A DNA stretch of 64,000 nucleotides, from contig NZ_QGGZ01000012.1 of the NCBI RefSeq assembly GCF_003148825.1, forward strand, positions 62,001 through 126,000, read 5' to 3'. This stretch comes from Streptomyces sp. CG 926 (GTDB lineage Bacteria; Actinomycetota; Actinomycetes; Streptomycetales; Streptomycetaceae). Below the pieces are notes generated by a model. The model was given only the letters and a program-made list of their open reading frames with translations, did no database searches and was not told the DNA's origin. The first letter of the stretch is position 1; each line of letters begins with the position of its first letter. The position numbers and the translations under genes are program-made. Of the stretch, positions 25,746 through 33,549 are shown piece by piece.

Positions 25746-25812
25746 GGTGACACATCACCTATCTGATTGACATGTCATCCAGATTTTGGGTTTCATCAGG
25801 TGACACATCAAC
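25746..25812. promoter_or_regulatory. Operator cluster between marR-type gene and FMN reductase
   Basis: GGTGACACATCACC (25746-25759, an interrupted palindrome), TGACATGTCA (25768-25777, a perfect palindrome) and a second GGTGACACATCA (25799-25810) lie within 67 bp. They are probably sites for the divergent MarR regulator. Confidence 0.7.
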
Positions 25813-25839
25813 AACCGCATCCAACGGGGAGTCCTGACC

Positions 25840-26409
25840 ATGACCCGCCTGCACGTCATCTCCGCCGCCACCCGCCCCACCTCCTCCGGCCGGCCGCTCG
25901 CCCGCTGGGTGAGCGAGCAGGCCCGCGAGCGGGGTGGCTTCGACGTCACCTCCGTCGACCTCGCCGAGATCGCCCTGCCCTTCCTCGACGAGCCCGAATA
26001 CGCCTCCACCGGCAACTACGCGCACCAGCACACCCGCGACTGGAGCGCCCTGGTCGACTCGGCCGACGCCTTCCTCTTCGTCCTGCCGATGTACAACGGC
26101 GGCTTCACGGCCCCCTTCAAGAACGCCATCGACTTCCTCTACAACGAGTGGAAGGGCAAGCCGGTCGGCATCGTCAGCTACAGCGCCGGCCCCACCGGCG
26201 GCGCCCCGGCGGCCGAGATGCTGCTGCCGGTCCTGACGCGGCTCGGCATGCTGCCCGCCGAGCGCTCCGTCGCGATCCCGGGTATCCCCAAGCTGCTGGG
26301 CCCCGAGGGCTTCCAGGCTCCGGAGACGCTCGCGGGCGAACTCGCCGGAGTCCTGGACGACGTGGCCGAACTGGCCGGCCGGCGCGCCGCCGAGGCCGTC
26401 GCGGTCTGA
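25840..26409 (+). CDS. NADPH-dependent FMN reductase / flavodoxin-fold oxidoreductase
   Basis: A 189-aa flavodoxin-fold protein. The phosphate-binding loop is near residues 9-18 (SAATRPTSSGRP), the FMN segment is LPMYNGGFTAPFKNAIDFLYNEW around residues 82-104, and SYSAGPTGGAPA lies near 118-128. Members reduce FMN, quinones, azo dyes or chromate with NAD(P)H. Control by the divergent MarR regulator suggests a quinone or oxidant detoxification role. A hairpin terminator follows at 26445. Confidence 0.9.
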   Translation: MTRLHVISAATRPTSSGRPLARWVSEQARERGGFDVTSVDLAEIALPFLDEPEYASTGNYAHQHTRDWSALVDSADAFLFVLPMYNGGFTAPFKNAIDFLYNEWKGKPVGIVSYSAGPTGGAPAAEMLLPVLTRLGMLPAERSVAIPGIPKLLGPEGFQAPETLAGELAGVLDDVAELAGRRAAEAVAV

Positions 26410-26444
26410 GCGACGTGTCGGCATCGACTGCGGCGTAGCGGTCT

Positions 26445-26470
26445 GGGGCCGGTGGTCACCCACCGGCCCC
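26445..26470 (+). terminator. Terminator after FMN reductase
   Basis: 10-bp GC arms (26445-26454 with 26461-26470) and a 6-nt loop, 36 bp after the reductase stop. Confidence 0.75.
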
Positions 26471-26770
26471 GACCGCGCGGCGGCCGTACACCCGCTCGGC
26501 GCGCTCGGCGAGGAGGCGTGCGACTGACAGCCGGTCAGCACGAGGCGGACCGGACATCACCCACCCGCGTGGGAGGCGGCCGAGGATTCCGGTGCGGATA
26601 TCGGCGCCGACCGATCGCCCGTGCGACTCCCTCGCCACCGAGCCCGTCGGGCTGCTCCTGCGCCTCATCGGTCGTACGGGTGTCCCCTCCCCTCGCGCAG
26701 GGGACTTGCGTGGCGTTGGACAATGGACGGTGGCCCGGAATCACTTCGCACGCGCAGCAGGAGGACACGC
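26471..26770. other. Gene-free region before the 115-aa gene
   Basis: About 300 bp with no convincing coding frame on either strand. A promoter for the next gene is expected near its end, where TTGGACA (about 26715-26721) appears. Nothing else was recognised. Confidence 0.4.
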
Positions 26771-27118
26771 ATGGCAGAGCCCGAGCGGACCGAGCGACGG
26801 CTGCGGCCGGCGCCTCTGCTCTTCGAGCCCTCGGAGGCCGTGGCGGACCCGGAGCACTTCTTCGACCTGGAGTCGATCGAGGACCCGCGGGAGCTACTGA
26901 CCCGTGCGACCGAACTGACACTGGCCTTCCGGGCCGCGCAGGAGCGCGCGGTGGAGTTCCAGGCCTTGGCTGCGGCCCAGCTGGCGGATCCCCGCCGGTT
27001 CGACCGGCTCTCGCCGGCGCTGATCGCCGAGCAGGCGGAGTGGACCGAGGACTACGCCCGCAAGATGATCGAGTTCGGCGAGACCCTCCAGCGGGGCACC
27101 GGCACCGATCTCACGTAG
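26771..27118 (+). CDS. Conserved hypothetical acidic protein
   Basis: A 115-aa, strongly helical, acidic protein from ATG 26771, with AGGAGG seven bases upstream. After a variable N-terminus (AEPERTERRLRPAPLLFEPSE), a helical bundle with RATELTLAFRAAQERAVEFQ and FDRLSPALIAEQAEWTEDYARKMIEF fills the rest. It has no known domain to my knowledge. It stands alone. Confidence 0.7.
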   Translation: MAEPERTERRLRPAPLLFEPSEAVADPEHFFDLESIEDPRELLTRATELTLAFRAAQERAVEFQALAAAQLADPRRFDRLSPALIAEQAEWTEDYARKMIEFGETLQRGTGTDLT

Positions 27119-27470
27119 GCCGCCCCTCCCCCATCCTGCCGGGCTCACGCCCCCGGGGCCCCGGTACGTCCGGTACGGACGCCGCGCGCCCGACCGGCAA
27201 GATCCGGAAGGGACGACCTGGACCCGTGGGCGTGGACGCCGCCGAGGCCGATCGGCCCGGCGGCCACGCCCACCGGCCGGCCCGCCGGGCGGGCCCGATG
27301 TCCCCGGGCGGCCGGATTGCTTCGCACGCCCGACCGATGGACCGACGGACCACCCCGCACCACCGAGCACAGCGGGCCGACGGTGCGCAAAATACTCCAG
27401 CGGCACCCACCCCGTCCCGGCTTTCGGTAACTCCAGGCATCCAAATCGCTACGGCGGGTACACCTGGCAT
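27119..27470. other. Gene-free 352-bp region
   Basis: A long minus-strand open frame across it is simply GC bias, and neither strand has a supported gene. The last 60 bp before 27471 are less GC-rich and probably hold the promoter of the next gene. Confidence 0.4.
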
Positions 27471-28067
27471 ATGACGACGCTGACGAAGGCTCCCGGCTGC
27501 ACCGCCCTTCACGCGCGCGGCGAGCGCACTCGCACCGCTCCCGCCACCCACGTCACCCCGCAGGGCGCCGCCTGGCTCGCCTCCGCGGCCGCCCACCCCC
27601 GGCGCACCCTCGCGGTGTGGGAGGCGCGGCCCGGGCTGCCCGCCACGCTGCCGTGCGGGGATCCCTTCGACGTCGTCAACGTCCCGCTCGTCCTCGGGCG
27701 CCGCATCCTGGACCTGCTCTGGGCCGAGGGTCCCGGCTCCGGGCCGGTCGCCGTGCACCGCGGCCGGATCCTGCTGTTCGCCGCGCCCGGTACCGCGCAC
27801 CGACTGCCGGCCCTGCTGGCGTGGGAGGAGTGGGGAGGTTCCCGTACCGCCCCGGCGCCGCTGTGCCACGGCCGTGGCGACGCCGTCACCGTGCCGCCGC
27901 TGGCCGCCACACCCGGGCAGTCCCGGTGGCTCGTGGCCCCGGACGCGCGCGAGCCCTGGCTTCCCGGGCCCGAGGCCCTGCTCTGGGCCTTCGTGCGGGC
28001 GGCCCGTACCCCCGCACCGACCGGACCTGGGGATATCGATTTTTCGTTCCGCGGATCCTCCTGCTAA
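27471..28067 (+). CDS. Hypothetical protein, paralogue of the 133-aa protein at 17323
   Basis: A 198-aa protein. It contains PCGDPFDVVNVPLVLGRRILD, GPVAVHRGRILLFAAPGTA, HGRGDAVTVPPLAATPG and SRWLVAP, the same block order as the shorter protein at 17323-17724. Related actinobacterial proteins are commonly labelled bifunctional DNA primase/polymerase-like, yet the metal-binding residues of prim-pol enzymes are not visible here. ATG 27471 marks the start. It ends 18 bp before a tRNA-Lys gene in the same direction, an intimate arrangement that may link their transcripts. Confidence 0.65.
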   Translation: MTTLTKAPGCTALHARGERTRTAPATHVTPQGAAWLASAAAHPRRTLAVWEARPGLPATLPCGDPFDVVNVPLVLGRRILDLLWAEGPGSGPVAVHRGRILLFAAPGTAHRLPALLAWEEWGGSRTAPAPLCHGRGDAVTVPPLAATPGQSRWLVAPDAREPWLPGPEALLWAFVRAARTPAPTGPGDIDFSFRGSSC

Positions 28068-28085
28068 TGTCTCTCTCGTCACCAA

Positions 28086-28159
28086 GCGCCGCTAGCTCAG
28101 TTGGTTAGAGCAGCTGACTCTTAATCAGCGGGTCCGGGGTTCGAGTCCCTGGCGGCGCA
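28086..28159 (+). tRNA. tRNA-Lys (anticodon CTT), copy 1
   Basis: Acceptor 28086-28092 pairs with 28152-28158, with discriminator A at 28159. The anticodon loop reads CTCTTAA and the T-loop TTCGAGT. CCA is not encoded. Sequence is identical to the copies at 45845-45918 (minus) and 55024-55097. Confidence 0.97.
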
Positions 28160-28176
28160 CAGCGAGGTAATCGCCT

Positions 28177-28211
28177 GACGAGGCCGTTCTTCCTTCGGGA
28201 AGAGCGGCCTT
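28177..28211 (+). terminator. Terminator after tRNA-Lys copy 1
   Basis: A stem of about 14 bp with a TTCG loop (roughly 28179-28192 with 28197-28210) lies 20 bp after the tRNA and ends its transcript before the Crp-family gene. Confidence 0.75.
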
Positions 28212-28265
28212 CGGCGTTCGTGGACTAGGTTGGACGGGTCGCGCGCACCGACCGAGGAAGCACTC

Positions 28266-28949
28266 ATGACTGGCAAGAGCGATCTGTGGGAAGCCCTGGC
28301 CGGCGAGCACGCGGCCGCCCTTCGGGGGCTCGGCCTCCCGATCCGATACCGGCCCGGAGACGTGATCCTGCGCGAGCACGAGCCGTCGACGCACGCGGTC
28401 CTGCTCCAAGAGGGCATCGCCAAGGTCGTGGTCAGCGCCGAGACCGGCCACGAGGTCATCCTGGGCTTGCGCGAAGGCCCCGACATCGTGGGCGAGATGG
28501 CGGCGCTGGACGGCCGACCGCGGTCCGCCTCGGTGATCGCGAAGAACGAGGTCACGGCGACCATCGTCACCGCCGATCAGCTCAACGCCTTCCTGGACAC
28601 GCACCCGGAGGTCCTGCGCACCCTGGTCCGGATCCTGACGGCCCGACTCCGCCAGTCGGACCAGGCCCGGCTGGACATGGCCTCCCAGAACGTCCTCCAG
28701 CGCATCGCGACGCAGCTCGTCAACCTCGCCGAGCAGCTCGACACCTCGCCGGAGAGCCCGGATCCCGCATCGTCGCCCCTGCCCATCACCCAGGGCGAGC
28801 TGGCGGCGATGGTCGGCTCTTCCCGCGAGGCCGTCGCCAAAGCCCTGACCCTGCTGCGCGACCAGGGCGTGGTCACGACCGGCCGAGGCCACATCGCCGT
28901 CATCGACCTTCCGACCCTGCACGCGCTGGCGGCCGGCAACAGCCAGTAG
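28266..28949 (+). CDS. Crp/Fnr-family cyclic-nucleotide-binding regulator
   Basis: A 227-aa protein. Residues about 18-130 form a cNMP-binding beta-roll with REGPDIVGEMAALDGRPRSASV, matching the phosphate-binding cassette with G-E and the R-S-A segment. A dimerisation helix follows, then a winged HTH at about 165-215 (QGELAAMVGSSREAVAKALTLL). It is a paralogue of, not the orthologue of, the well-known S. coelicolor Crp. A cyclase-like gene follows, so the natural ligand may be made by its neighbour. ATG 28266 has GAGGA upstream. Confidence 0.88.
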   Translation: MTGKSDLWEALAGEHAAALRGLGLPIRYRPGDVILREHEPSTHAVLLQEGIAKVVVSAETGHEVILGLREGPDIVGEMAALDGRPRSASVIAKNEVTATIVTADQLNAFLDTHPEVLRTLVRILTARLRQSDQARLDMASQNVLQRIATQLVNLAEQLDTSPESPDPASSPLPITQGELAAMVGSSREAVAKALTLLRDQGVVTTGRGHIAVIDLPTLHALAAGNSQ

Positions 28950-28985
28950 AACTGGTAATTTTCACACTCCTTCCATGTAGAACTG
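28946..28985 (+). promoter_or_regulatory. Direct repeats and promoter before the cyclase-like gene
   Basis: GTAGAACTG occurs at 28946-28954 and again at 28977-28985, 31 bp apart or about three helix turns. A -10-like TAGCGT at 28995-29000 leaves only six bases before ATG 29007, and no ribosome site is present, so the mRNA may be leaderless. The repeats are placed well for an activator or repressor, possibly the adjacent Crp protein. Confidence 0.5.
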
Positions 28986-29006
28986 ACAGTGTGTTAGCGT
29001 AGTCGT

Positions 29007-29636
29007 ATGCACACGCCCGTGCGTAAGACCTTCCTGGGCCTGGACATCGTGGGCTTCACCCGACCCGACCGCACCGACCGCGACTGTCTGGCGATGCGAG
29101 GGGTCCTGTACGACGCCCTGGCGACCGGGCTCCGGAGGGCAGGGATCCGACCCGCGGCCTGCGAGATGCTCGACCGCGGGGACGGCATCATGAGCCTCCT
29201 CGACGACACCGTCGAACCCGGCCTCGTCCTCGACACCGTCGTACCCTCGCTGGTCGCCGCGCTCCGCCACCACAACACGACGGCCAACCGCCACGCGCGG
29301 ATCCAACTGCGCGCCGTCCTGCACACGGGAACGACGGTCCAGGACGCCAGGGGCTATGCCGGCAGGGACATCAGCCACGCCTTCCGACTCCTGGACGCCC
29401 CCGAGCTGCGGCTCGCCCTCACCGACAGCCGCGCCGAACTCGTCCTGGCCGTGACCGAGACGGCATGGGACGGGATCCGGCCGGACCTGCGCCGTCGGCC
29501 CGTCGGCCGATTCCGTCGCACCCTGCTCAGCACCAAAGAAACAGCCGTTCAGGCCTGGGTGACGATCGTGGCGCCCGACCCGCTCCCGGCCGGCCGGCCG
29601 CACCCCGTTCCGAGCGATGAGGAGACGACGTCATGA
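29007..29636 (+). CDS. Class III nucleotidyl cyclase-like protein
   Basis: A 209-aa stand-alone domain. FLGLDIVGFTRPDRTD at residues 8-23 matches the metal-binding start of class III cyclases, and RGDGIMSLL near residue 58 gives the second metal Asp. Later, RAVLHTGTTV and GRDISHAFRLLDAPE correspond to the strand and the V-N-x-A-A-R-L helix. In that helix the usual transition-state Asn is replaced by Ser, while Arg remains, so catalysis may be altered. It follows a Crp-type gene and overlaps a small membrane protein by 4 bp. Confidence 0.7.
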   Translation: MHTPVRKTFLGLDIVGFTRPDRTDRDCLAMRGVLYDALATGLRRAGIRPAACEMLDRGDGIMSLLDDTVEPGLVLDTVVPSLVAALRHHNTTANRHARIQLRAVLHTGTTVQDARGYAGRDISHAFRLLDAPELRLALTDSRAELVLAVTETAWDGIRPDLRRRPVGRFRRTLLSTKETAVQAWVTIVAPDPLPAGRPHPVPSDEETTS

Positions 29637-29905
29637 ACAACACCCCGCCCCGGCTCGAAGGTCAGTACCGCGGCGAGGAGCCGGAGCCGCAGTCCGGCTG
29701 GCGGATGGCCTCCCTGCCCGTCCCCCTGCCGCGCAACGCGACGAAGGCCGTCGCGCACTACCGCGGCATGGCACCCGCGGGTCTGGCCGTCTACATCCCG
29801 TTCGGCGATGTGCACGGCGAGACCCTGTGGGCGCTCGTGATCGTGATCGCCATCCTGGTGATGGCAGACATCGCCGCCTCCTGGCGGCGCGCCGCCCCCG
29901 CCTGA
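29633..29905 (+). CDS. Small single-pass membrane protein of the cyclase cassette
   Basis: A 90-aa protein. The N-terminal 60 residues are polar and Pro-rich (PLPRNATKAVAHYRGMAP), and one C-terminal helix spans residues 63-82 (ETLWALVIVIAILVMADIAA), ending in a basic tail. ATG 29633 overlaps the cyclase-like stop (ATGA), so the two are made together. In Pycsar defence systems a cyclase is paired with a membrane effector that binds its product. This one lacks an obvious nucleotide-binding domain, so the comparison is only suggestive. Confidence 0.7.
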   Translation: MNNTPPRLEGQYRGEEPEPQSGWRMASLPVPLPRNATKAVAHYRGMAPAGLAVYIPFGDVHGETLWALVIVIAILVMADIAASWRRAAPA

Positions 29906-29916
29906 CGCGTCGGCGG

Positions 29917-29958
29917 GAACGGCGGAGGCCCCCACGCGCGTGAGGGCCTCCGCCGTTC
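29917..29958. terminator. Bidirectional terminator
   Basis: A strong inverted repeat (arms of about 20 bp, 29917-29937 with 29939-29958, small mismatches) lies between the convergent membrane-protein gene and the metalloprotease gene. Confidence 0.8.
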
Positions 29959-29966
29959 TCCGGTGG

Positions 29967-31202
29967 TCACGTCGTGATCTTCACCGTGTACGCGCCGGAC
30001 CGGGTGCGGTCCGCCACCTCGATGGTGATCCGCTCGCCCGGGACGGTGTACGTCTCGCCCACCTCCAGCGGCGCGTCCGCCAGCGGCGGGTACACCGAGC
30101 GGTCCCAGCACGCCTCCGTCGACGGGTGCGCGTCCAGCACCTCGATGGGGCCGCCGCCCGACGAGGCCTCGTTGCGCACCCGGTAGACCAGGACGCCCTC
30201 CGTGCAGGTGTCCCCGTCGTTGCCGGCGGAGCCCCGCGCCTCGACGGCGATCGCGCTGCCGGGGCCCGTACGGATCACCGCGAGCCGGGTGCCGCCCGTA
30301 CCGCCGCTCGGCGGGGCCTGGGCCAGCGGCTGCAGGGTGTGCATCGAGGAGCCCGTCTGCACGCAGTCCACCTGGGTGGGGTCCAGCCAGCCCAGCTTCC
30401 ACTTGTGCCAGGCGAAGAGGTCCGGGGCCATGCCGAACTGGCTGCCCATGACGTCCCAGTCCCCGACGTACGTGTCCCAGTCGCCCTTGCCGTCCGTCGG
30501 CCGGTGGTAGAGGTCGGGCAGGTCGAAGACGTGCCCGGTCTCGTGGGCCAGGACGTTGCGGTCCGGCGGGTGGCGCTCGAAGACGGTGACGATCCGCCGC
30601 AGTTCCGTGCCGTCCGCGACGATCGGATGCTCGAAGTTGACGACCTTCGTGGCATCGGAGTCCACGCCGGGCGCGTCCGGGTCGGCGACGAAGTAGACGA
30701 CGTCGTACTGGCGGAAGTCCACCTGGGCGTCGGCGGTGGCGACGGCGTCCCGCAGGTAGGAGGCCCGGTCCCCGGCGGCCCAGTCCCGCTTTATCCCGTA
30801 CGCGGTCGACGGCTTGGGCATCTGGATCCACTGCTTCTGCGGGTGCGGGGCCAGCCGGAACCTGCCGTACGACGCCTGCTCGAAGAAGTCGCTGGTGGCG
30901 GGGAAGTAGTCGGAGACGATCTCCTCGGTCTTCAGGGCGCTGTGGTGGTCGGGGAAGGAGAGGAAGACCATCACCGCATCGAGGGTGCGCTCCGGCTTGG
31001 GGTAGGCACCGTTCCAGGTGTCCAGGCCGAGGGAGTGGTGCGCCGAGGTGCGGGTCAGCGCACAGGGTCCGGCTCCGGAGTCGGCCACCGCGGGACCGGC
31101 GACGAGCGACATGGCGGCGAGCGCCGTCAGGGAGGTGAGTGCCGCGGCGGTACTTCGGAGGCGGGAACGTTCCACTCCCCCGGGTGTCTGCTGACGCGCC
31201 AC
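29967..31202 (-). CDS. Secreted M6-type metalloprotease
   Basis: A 411-aa secreted protease. A basic N-terminus and signal peptide (about residues 14-41) end in GPAVADSG. The zinc motif HETGH lies in VLAHETGHVFDLPDLYH near residue 230, followed by WDVMGSQFGMAPDLFAWHKWKLGWL, typical of M6 (immune inhibitor A-like) enzymes. The C-terminal 110 residues form a beta domain. GTG 31202 was chosen because GGAGG lies six bases upstream; the longer upstream frame has none. It likely degrades extracellular proteins. Confidence 0.88.
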   Translation of the reverse strand: MARQQTPGGVERSRLRSTAAALTSLTALAAMSLVAGPAVADSGAGPCALTRTSAHHSLGLDTWNGAYPKPERTLDAVMVFLSFPDHHSALKTEEIVSDYFPATSDFFEQASYGRFRLAPHPQKQWIQMPKPSTAYGIKRDWAAGDRASYLRDAVATADAQVDFRQYDVVYFVADPDAPGVDSDATKVVNFEHPIVADGTELRRIVTVFERHPPDRNVLAHETGHVFDLPDLYHRPTDGKGDWDTYVGDWDVMGSQFGMAPDLFAWHKWKLGWLDPTQVDCVQTGSSMHTLQPLAQAPPSGGTGGTRLAVIRTGPGSAIAVEARGSAGNDGDTCTEGVLVYRVRNEASSGGGPIEVLDAHPSTEACWDRSVYPPLADAPLEVGETYTVPGERITIEVADRTRSGAYTVKITT

Positions 31203-31548
31203 ATCGACCTCCGGTGGTGGATTCGTACCTGTCCATCCACTTTGAGGCGATTGTCTTACTAATGCCCTGTTCCGCTGCCCCACACGAGTGAGTAATACGG
31301 CAAGTCGGTGACCCTCGAACTTCACGCCTGTGCCTACAGAACGTCACGACCGATCACCTGAGATCAGCAGAAGCCCCCGCATGCTCACAGCCGCGCAGAA
31401 ACGATCGCCCGGTCCGGCGTCAGCGATCCGTCATCACGCCGAACTGAACCGTCTCAACCGGTGGCGCCGCTGGATAGGGCCTCCCCGCAGCCTCTATGAT
31501 CGGCACACTTTCCTGCGCGGACACTCACGAACACTGCGGGAGCCAACG
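31203..31548. other. Divergent promoter region, protease / cdgA-like gene
   Basis: A 346-bp non-coding stretch with a notably AT-richer patch at 31235-31300. It should hold promoters for both flanking genes. The known S. coelicolor cdgA is a BldD target, but I could not find a convincing BldD box by eye. Confidence 0.4.
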
Positions 31549-33420
31549 GTGAGCGGAACCTCAGAAGGAACCGGTTCGGCGGCCGACAGCATCCGATCGG
31601 CCATTACGGAGCGTCACACAGCAGTGCCGGCAGCGCCGTCGGTATCGGCCACCCCGGCCGGCCCTGCGTCGTCGTACCGCGCCGACTCCGACCTGCGCGA
31701 CTACCGGGCCGCCTTCAACGCGGCCCACCTCGCCATGGCCGTCGTCGACCGCGAGGGCTACGTGGTCGCCGCCAACCAGGCCTTCGCCGGGCTGCTCGGC
31801 AGCGAACCGCACACCCTCGTGCACCGGTCCGCCGCCGACCTGGTGGACCTGGCCGCGGAAGCCCGCACCTGGGCCGCGTACCAGGAGGTGCTCCGCGGCC
31901 GGCAGGCCCGACTGCGCTGTACCCGCCGCCTCAAGCATCCCGACGGACACTCGCTCTGGACCGAGGTCACGCTCGGACCCGTCCCCGGTACCGGGGACGT
32001 CCTGTTGTCCGTGAGCGACATCAGCGACCGCCGCGACCTCCAGGCCCGGCTGCGCCACCTGCAGATGCACGACCCCGTCACGCGCCTGCCCAACCGCGCG
32101 CTGTTCTTCGAGCGGCTCTCCGCCGCCCTGGAGGCCTCCTCGTACGAACACGGCGGCGGCACCGGCCGGATCGGGCTGTGCTACCTGGACCTCGACGGGT
32201 TCAAGGCGGTCAACGACACCCTCGGCCACCGGGTCGGCGACCGGCTGCTGACCGCCGTCGCCGCCCGGCTGACGCAGTGCGCCGACCAGTCCGGCTACGG
32301 GCGCACCGGCGGCCACCTGGTCGCGCGCCTCGGTGGCGACGAGTTCGCCCTGCTGGTCGAGGACTCCACCGGCACCGAACAACTCGCCGACCTGGCGCGG
32401 AGCGTGCTGGCCGCCGTACAGGAGCCTTTCGACCTGGCCGGGCAGCGACTGTCGGTCTCGGCCTCGATCGGGGTCGTGGAGAGGGCGACGGCCGGCACCT
32501 CGGCGACCGGTCTGATGCAGGCCGCCGACACGACCCTGTACTGGGCCAAGGCGGACGGCAAGGCCCGCTGGACGCTCTTCGACCCGGAACGCAACGCCCA
32601 CCGCATGACCCGCCAGGCCCTCTCCTCGACGCTCCGACCGGCCGTGGAACGGGGCGAGTTCGAGCTGGAGTACCAGCCGCTGGTGGACCTGGAGAGCGGC
32701 TCCGTGCGCGGGGTCGAGGCCCTGGTGCGCTGGAACCACCCGCAATTCGGCACACTCACGCCGAATCGGTTCATCGGGATCGCCGAAGAGGACGGGTCCA
32801 TCGTCCAGTTGGGGCAGTGGGTGCTGCGGACCGCCTGTCGGCAGGCCCGGCGCTGGCAGATCGAACAGCCCAGCGACGCCCCCGTCTTCGTGTCCGTCAA
32901 CGTCGCCGTCCGTCAGGTCTGGGACTCCGACCTCGTGGGCGATGTCGCGGAGATCCTGGCCGAGACGGGCCTGGCCCCGCAGCTGCTGCAGTTGGAGCTG
33001 ACCGAGTCCGCGGTGATGGGTTCCGCCGGGCGGCCCTTGCAGGCCCTTCAGGCGCTGAGCGACATGGGCGTGCGGATCGCGATCGACGACTTCGGCACCG
33101 GCTACTCGAACCTCGCCTACCTCAGCAGGCTTCCTGTATCAGTTCTGAAACTGGACGGTTCCTTCGTCCGTGGATTCCGCTACGAGGAGGGCACGCACCC
33201 GAACCCGGCCGACGAGACCATCGTCGAGGCCTTGGTCCAGCTCGCGCACCGGCTCGGCCTGACGGTGACCGCGGAGTGCGTGGAGACCGCCGGCCAGGCG
33301 GCACGGCTGCGGCGCGTGGGCTGCGACACGGGCCAGGGCTGGCTCTACTCACGAGCGGTGGCCCCGGAGCGGATCGCCGAGATGATCGGCACCCGGCCGG
33401 GGGCGGACCAGCCCGGATAG
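31549..33420 (+). CDS. cdgA: PAS-GGDEF-EAL c-di-GMP enzyme, CdgA-like
   Basis: A 623-aa soluble protein: PAS domain at about residues 45-165, GGDEF at 180-345 with intact GGDEF at 262-266, and EAL at 360-615 with E390-A-L, LELTES, DDFGTGYSNL, KLDGSF and ECVET. Both domains look catalytically competent. No RxxD inhibitory site precedes GGDEF, so feedback control by c-di-GMP is doubtful. PAS-GGDEF-EAL order and its position about 28 kb from adpA fit S. coelicolor CdgA (SCO2817), which is why I use the name. GTG 31549 has CGGGAG upstream. Substrate turnover connects with OrnA, which removes pGpG. Confidence 0.85.
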   Translation: MSGTSEGTGSAADSIRSAITERHTAVPAAPSVSATPAGPASSYRADSDLRDYRAAFNAAHLAMAVVDREGYVVAANQAFAGLLGSEPHTLVHRSAADLVDLAAEARTWAAYQEVLRGRQARLRCTRRLKHPDGHSLWTEVTLGPVPGTGDVLLSVSDISDRRDLQARLRHLQMHDPVTRLPNRALFFERLSAALEASSYEHGGGTGRIGLCYLDLDGFKAVNDTLGHRVGDRLLTAVAARLTQCADQSGYGRTGGHLVARLGGDEFALLVEDSTGTEQLADLARSVLAAVQEPFDLAGQRLSVSASIGVVERATAGTSATGLMQAADTTLYWAKADGKARWTLFDPERNAHRMTRQALSSTLRPAVERGEFELEYQPLVDLESGSVRGVEALVRWNHPQFGTLTPNRFIGIAEEDGSIVQLGQWVLRTACRQARRWQIEQPSDAPVFVSVNVAVRQVWDSDLVGDVAEILAETGLAPQLLQLELTESAVMGSAGRPLQALQALSDMGVRIAIDDFGTGYSNLAYLSRLPVSVLKLDGSFVRGFRYEEGTHPNPADETIVEALVQLAHRLGLTVTAECVETAGQAARLRRVGCDTGQGWLYSRAVAPERIAEMIGTRPGADQPG

Positions 33421-33549
33421 TCTGTTCCGCTTCGCCGCCGGGAGGGCTTCTAGGGGCCCTTTCGTCGTTGGACAGCCCGGAATCCCCTTGTGACGATCTT
33501 CAGGCCAAAGGTTCTTGACCAAGTTCCTTGATCTGTGGGGGAAACCAGC

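Noticed and set aside
26535-26921. Minus-strand 128-codon frame near 26.7 kb
   Set aside because: It overlaps the well-supported 115-aa gene, with no ribosome site or similarity.
29007-29636. Calling the cyclase-like gene a proven adenylate cyclase
   Set aside because: The substrate-selecting residues and the transition-state Asn are not canonical, so base specificity and activity are open.
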